DNA of 17,012 nucleotides from assembly GCA_035406685.1 (NCBI GenBank), contig DAONLM010000042.1, positions 1 to 17,012 on the forward strand, read 5' to 3'. The notes beneath the pieces are model-generated. The model saw nothing but the letters and a program-made list of their open reading frames with translations, did not search any database and was not told where the DNA came from. A program made the translations under genes and the position numbers. Shown here piece by piece: positions 13,561 through 17,012 of the stretch. Each line of letters begins with the position of its first letter. The first letter of the stretch is position 1. This DNA is from DAONLM01 sp035406685 (lineage in GTDB: Bacteria > Spirochaetota > GWE2-31-10 > MWDO01).

Positions 13561-15165
13561 TTAAAAAGAAATATTCATTGAAAGACCTACTTTCCATAGG
13601 ATATCATTTTTATCATATATAGCATAATTTGGGATAAAAATCCCACCTTTCAGTGAAATGTTAAGGTCACTAAATATTGCCCAGGCTAATTCAATATCAA
13701 TTTCTGTTCCTAAATAAAATTTCTCCGGAGATTTCTCCTTTATTCCACCTTTAACATATTCACTCTTTTCTGATATAAATGTTGCCCCTTCAATGTTAGG
13801 TCTCAATAATAAGTATAGCACACTCTTTAAAAAAAATCTGGAAAAAATTTCATTTTTTATAGCCGAAAGTGGTTTTATACTATTAGATATAGAAAAAACA
13901 AGTAAATTTGAAAGATCAGCATCAGCAGCATATCCAATTTTTGTAGAATTTGGAGATTTAAAACTAAAATCAAAACCCTCTTTATTGACAATTGTCCCAT
14001 TTTTAAATTCAACATCGCTATCCCCATGCCCATACATCACATCAAAAGAGATAATGGGTTTTGTTATGTGAGAAAAATAGTAAGATATATTAAATAAAAA
14101 TCCAAAACTATGAATTGCCTCATATTTTATAAATGCAGTGCTTCCATCATCATAGTATGTTGCATTAAAACCAGTCTCATAAGCAATGTCAAAATTATAA
14201 TATAGATTTTTATATATCTTACCATTGATATTAAAATCCGCATAGAATGATGTATATCTACCACCAAATGTATTTGCAATATTATTTAATTTACTCGGAA
14301 AAGTTAAAACAAACTCCTCTGGAATTAAATCAATATTTGCAAGTAGACCAAAACTTATATTTTGATAACCGACCTGCAAGAATTCAAAAGATAGCCCAGA
14401 AAAAACTCTACCTGCAATAACAGAAAATTTTCTTAAATTATTCAATTTTTCCTTATCTTTTGCAGAATAGTCGGTAGTCTCATCTACATTAAAATAGAAG
14501 TTATACTCATCTTTTGTATAATCAGACATAAAACCCTGCTCATAACCTTCCATAAGCAAGTTACTCAATTTTGGCATTCTTTTTGTGTCCCATCTTGTAA
14601 ATACTGGATTACATGAACCATCTGCAAAATCAAATAAAGGGAGATAGTCAAGACTATTTGAAACAGCAAAAAATCTCATTCTAAAATTTTTATAAGAGGA
14701 GACACTCTCAATGCCATCCCCTCTCATTGTAAACAAAAATCCCCTCATAAAATTCACATATATTCTACCTATTCTAAAGCCAAATATATCAGCATTAAAC
14801 TCACCTTCAGTTTCTTTTATCAATGGGGATACAGTACTCTTTCCTGTTCTGAATTCAAGATACAAAAGATCAATATTTGGGATTACTGAAAAATTTGTTA
14901 TTGAATTATTAGGATAATAGATAGTCTGATCACCTACAATTTTTGGGAAGAAGGCATCATATCTAAATCCAGCAGTAATTCTACCATATAGTAATAAATG
15001 TTCGTTAAATTTATTCTCAATATAAAAAGAGAGAATGTTTAGTGTAGAGAATTTTTCTCTTGTCCAGTTATTGTCAGTAAGATAGAATCCCCCAAAGAAT
15101 GGATAGCCATAAATTAAAAAAGTAAAAAATAAAAATAGAATAGTTAAATTAATCTTTTTCTTCAT
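13561..15165 (-). CDS. Outer-membrane beta-barrel-like protein (534 aa)
   Basis: The product begins with a signal peptide (MKKKINLTILFLFFTFLIYG) and contains no cytoplasmic-type motif. The body is a long series of alternating polar/hydrophobic strands rich in Tyr, Phe and Asn, with polar loops rich in Asp, Lys and Ser. It ends ...WKVGLSMNISF, a terminal Phe of the kind recognised by the BAM machinery. This suggests an integral barrel of perhaps 16 or more strands, without a recognisable family. A TTG at 15171 would add two residues. The ATG at 15165 is chosen because AAGGTG lies seven bases upstream, while the TTG almost touches it. It overlaps the end of the preceding gene by 17 bases. The substrate, if it is a channel, is unknown. 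Confidence 0.75.
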   Translation of the reverse strand: MKKKINLTILFLFFTFLIYGYPFFGGFYLTDNNWTREKFSTLNILSFYIENKFNEHLLLYGRITAGFRYDAFFPKIVGDQTIYYPNNSITNFSVIPNIDLLYLEFRTGKSTVSPLIKETEGEFNADIFGFRIGRIYVNFMRGFLFTMRGDGIESVSSYKNFRMRFFAVSNSLDYLPLFDFADGSCNPVFTRWDTKRMPKLSNLLMEGYEQGFMSDYTKDEYNFYFNVDETTDYSAKDKEKLNNLRKFSVIAGRVFSGLSFEFLQVGYQNISFGLLANIDLIPEEFVLTFPSKLNNIANTFGGRYTSFYADFNINGKIYKNLYYNFDIAYETGFNATYYDDGSTAFIKYEAIHSFGFLFNISYYFSHITKPIISFDVMYGHGDSDVEFKNGTIVNKEGFDFSFKSPNSTKIGYAADADLSNLLVFSISNSIKPLSAIKNEIFSRFFLKSVLYLLLRPNIEGATFISEKSEYVKGGIKEKSPEKFYLGTEIDIELAWAIFSDLNISLKGGIFIPNYAIYDKNDILWKVGLSMNISF

Positions 15166-15592
15166 ATTCAATCACCTTTTCTAAATACTTTAATAAATCC
15201 TCTCCTGAAATTTTTTCAAATTCAGAAGTATTGTATTGTATTATATTAATAAGCATAAGTTCACGGGCTGCATATCTACCACTCTTTGTGGCAAGATAAA
15301 AAAGCCCACTCTTTAAATTTAGATATTGAGCTGCAAATAGAGAAAAGTCCCCTATTGTAGCAACTCTATTATTATCCATATTTTTAGGAAACTTATTAAT
15401 GAACTTAGAAAGATTGTTTACATTCGTATTAAAATCTTCAGAAACTTCTATATTATACAAATAGCAAAATGATATAACAAGATCTGATATTGTTGCGTAT
15501 TCTTTTTCTGTTAGCTCATTAATAAACTTAATCTGGTCTGAAAATATATAAAAATTAAGAAATATTAAGACTGCTGTAAAGATTTTTTTCAT
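15149..15592 (-). CDS. Small exported protein of unknown function
   Basis: This 147-residue protein has an N-terminal signal (MKKIFTAVLIFLNFYIFSDQ) with no lipobox. The mature part contains three loosely repeated helical units, beginning ATISDLVISFCYLYNI (33-48), ATIGDFSLFAAQYLNL (78-93) and KISGEDLLKYLEKV (127-140). Between the last two lies GLFYLATKSGRYAARELMLI. The units recall the T-x-G-(D/E)-x-x-x-L-L pattern of S-layer-homology-like modules, a weak resemblance only. It probably works in the periplasm with the two barrel proteins on either side. Its ATG overlaps the preceding TGA (ATGA), and AAGGGGG lies seven bases upstream. No close relative is recognised. Confidence 0.68.
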   Translation of the reverse strand: MKKIFTAVLIFLNFYIFSDQIKFINELTEKEYATISDLVISFCYLYNIEVSEDFNTNVNNLSKFINKFPKNMDNNRVATIGDFSLFAAQYLNLKSGLFYLATKSGRYAARELMLINIIQYNTSEFEKISGEDLLKYLEKVIEYEEKD

Positions 15593-16701
15593 TTATTTGC
15601 CCCCTTTTTAAATTGTTGAAATTTAAATCTCTCCATCTGAAATTTCATGCCTAATGAGACAATACCACATTTTGATACAAATCCATAAGTTACTTCCAGC
15701 CCCAATCTCACCATATCCACTATTACGAATTCAAAGCCAGTGGCAATAATAAATTCAGTGGATGGGATAACATCCCCTATCTCATTTCCATAAGGATCTA
15801 TATCTTTTCTATTTGATATAACTATCTCTTCTTTAAAAACAGATTTAAATTCATCTGTTGCATTGCTTAAATCCATCTTAACAATATATTTTGTCAAATT
15901 ATGATTAACACTCTGAATAAATTTAATTGAAACAAATGGTTCAAAGAAAACAAATTTTTTGCTAACAGTAAAATCTATAAAAAATGATGTTGTATTTGTG
16001 ATTGAATTAAAACCAATAGAGGTTGATATATTATCGTTACTCGTATCATAAGAAATTGATCCTATAGAAAATGAATCAATTCCCCATCTTGAATCAGTAT
16101 AAGAGATTCCACCACCAATTGCAACAGAAGGGAAAAATTTATAATCTTTTATTATACAATAGTTAAAATTAAAACCAAGTTGCCATACATTAACAAAAGG
16201 TAATAAAGATTTTATCTCTTGAGAAAGGTTTTGGCCACTGGCTGCACCTTTTATAACCTCACCATAAGGAACATAATTGAATTTCATTCCCACACTAAAT
16301 CCTTTTGGTAGTCCAATGTCAAAACTATAATATGCCATAGGTAATGGTAAAAAGTTATCATCAAGCCAGGAGAGAAGAACTCCACCTTTATCTAACATAT
16401 TATCCCAGTTAAAATTAGCAAAATTTATTCTTTTTAAAAAGAAGAGAGGATTTCTATAAAAAAGAACACCAAAAGTTGCATTTACTCTAAAAGATGGGAA
16501 AGAACCTATAGAAGCAGCCCCCCTCACCTCTCCACTCGCATTATAAAGTCCAGCAATATTTGAGATATCAATAGCATACTGATTAATGGATTCTTTGAAT
16601 GCATTAAAGGTATTATTGAAAAAAATCTCCTCTGCTGTCTCTGGAAAAAATAAATTTACTCTAAATATAAAAAAGAAAAATAAAAGATATTTTTTTGTCA
16701 T
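15589..16701 (-). CDS. Outer-membrane-like protein (370 aa), first gene of the envelope operon
   Basis: A short basic start and hydrophobic segment (residues 3-18) form the signal peptide; the charged EETAEEIF region follows. The segment ISNIAGLYNASGEVRGAASIGSFPSF (46-71) is a Gly/Ala/Ser-rich stretch, after which come many alternating strands with aromatic residues, typical of an outer-membrane barrel. The final strands are GLEVTYGFV and VSLGMKFQMERFKF, then a short basic tail (QQFKKGANK) rather than a terminal aromatic. No enzymatic motif is present and the family is not recognised. It is first in a five-gene operon behind an extended -10 promoter. The ribosome site before the ATG (AGGG, eight bases away) is weaker than those of the later genes. 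Confidence 0.74.
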   Translation of the reverse strand: MTKKYLLFFFFIFRVNLFFPETAEEIFFNNTFNAFKESINQYAIDISNIAGLYNASGEVRGAASIGSFPSFRVNATFGVLFYRNPLFFLKRINFANFNWDNMLDKGGVLLSWLDDNFLPLPMAYYSFDIGLPKGFSVGMKFNYVPYGEVIKGAASGQNLSQEIKSLLPFVNVWQLGFNFNYCIIKDYKFFPSVAIGGGISYTDSRWGIDSFSIGSISYDTSNDNISTSIGFNSITNTTSFFIDFTVSKKFVFFEPFVSIKFIQSVNHNLTKYIVKMDLSNATDEFKSVFKEEIVISNRKDIDPYGNEIGDVIPSTEFIIATGFEFVIVDMVRLGLEVTYGFVSKCGIVSLGMKFQMERFKFQQFKKGANK

Positions 16702-16737
16702 TTTGGTATCCCTAAATAAGATTTTACTTTCTTAAAT

Positions 16738-16765
16738 ATTATATCACTTTATTTTAAAAAAACAA
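16738..16765 (-). promoter_or_regulatory. Promoter of the envelope operon
   Basis: On the minus strand TATAAT at 16743-16738 is preceded by TG one base upstream (extended -10), with TTGTTT at 16765-16760 as a weak -35 at 16-base spacing. The start would be near 16731, about 30 bases before the ATG at 16701. No operator-like palindrome was seen here. Confidence 0.65.
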
Positions 16766-16779
16766 ATTTTATTTTTAAA

Positions 16780-16860
16780 ATATAGAAAAAAACTTTTAAA
16801 TCGTAAATAGTAATTTTTATTTCATATCAAAAATTCCAGTAATAGAGGTAATCTATCAAC
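16780..16860 (-). repeat. Repeat partner of 3145-3216
   Basis: This covers the last 12 codons, the stop and about 40 bases of downstream sequence of the gene cut by the right window edge. It matches 3145-3216 with a few substitutions and small indels. The two copies share the stop position but use TGA here and TAA in the other. Confidence 0.65.
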
Positions 16861-17010
16861 AAATTCAAAATTTTTATTCTTAAAATAAAAAATACCACAG
16901 AAAATATAATTTTCTAATCCTTCCTGTATGTTATTTTTCTTTAAATTTTCGTTTACTCTTTTAAAACTTCTTACAAAATCCTCAATTTTTTCTATTACCT
17001 CACTCTTAAA
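16822..17010 (-). CDS. 3' end of an unrecognised gene, cut by the window edge
   Basis: On the minus strand an open frame of 62 codons enters from the right edge and ends at the TGA at 16824-16822. It reads FKSEVIEKIEDFVRSFKRVN, then a Lys/Asn-rich segment, a hydrophobic NYIFCGIFYF and finally VDRLPLLLEFLI. The first part is a likely amphipathic helix. Both the open frame and the mostly synonymous differences from the fragment at 3178-3216 support real coding. Because its end occurs twice in 17 kb next to a transposase remnant, it may belong to a mobile or multicopy family. No family name can be given. Confidence 0.55.
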   Translation of the reverse strand, partial: FKSEVIEKIEDFVRSFKRVNENLKKNNIQEGLENYIFCGIFYFKNKNFEFVDRLPLLLEFLI

Positions 17011-17012
17011 TC

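Noticed and set aside
13550..13597. N-terminal extension of the FecR-domain protein
   Set aside because: It reads through the end of the preceding gene and would bury the signal peptide. AAGGGGG before the ATG at 13549 marks the real start.

Overview
The window is a strongly A+T-rich bacterial chromosome segment, apparently from a diderm spirochaete or close relative. The support is a free-standing second EF-G of the spirochaetal/mitochondrial EF-G2 kind, a FecR-domain exported protein like those common in treponemes, a SPase II lipoprotein, several exported beta-barrel-like proteins, and MurD. The archaeal-style tungstate transporter suggests an anaerobe that uses tungsten or molybdenum enzymes. 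The exact genus cannot be read from this sequence.

Layout. (1) 1-229: intergenic, with two copies of a 13-base word. (2) 230-2934, minus strand: wtpA-wtpB-wtpC, a tungstate/molybdate ABC importer with overlapping genes, read from a promoter near 3000 whose -10 is covered by a palindrome. (3) About 3140-4100: an insertion graveyard. It holds a decayed, internally deleted IS1634-type transposase at 3476-3805 and a short fragment at 3145-3216 that repeats the end of a gene cut by the right window edge. (4) 4173-5038, plus strand: two tandem paralogous small proteins with a CxxC...CxxH zinc-binding pattern, unrecognised. (5) 5173-7194, plus strand: EF-G2 with its own consensus promoter. (6) 7319-9808, minus strand: ychF-murD behind a consensus promoter, converging on EF-G2. 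(7) 10021-11146: a divergent pair, a protein with two ribbon-helix-helix-like units (minus) and a four-helix membrane protein (plus, apparently leaderless). (8) 11199-16701, minus strand: a five-gene envelope operon coding for a barrel-like protein, a small exported protein, a second barrel protein, a FecR-domain protein and a propeller-like lipoprotein. It starts at an extended -10 promoter and ends at a strong intrinsic terminator. (9) 16822-17012: the 3' end of an unrecognised gene.

How the genes work together. The Wtp genes form one complete importer. YchF, MurD and EF-G2 are housekeeping functions (ribosome-associated ATPase, peptidoglycan precursor synthesis, probably ribosome recycling). 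All five products of the last operon are exported and are predicted to form an uncharacterised envelope assembly. The least explained loci are this operon, the zinc-motif tandem pair and the double-RHH/membrane-protein divergent pair. No CRISPR array, tRNA, rRNA or complete mobile element was seen.
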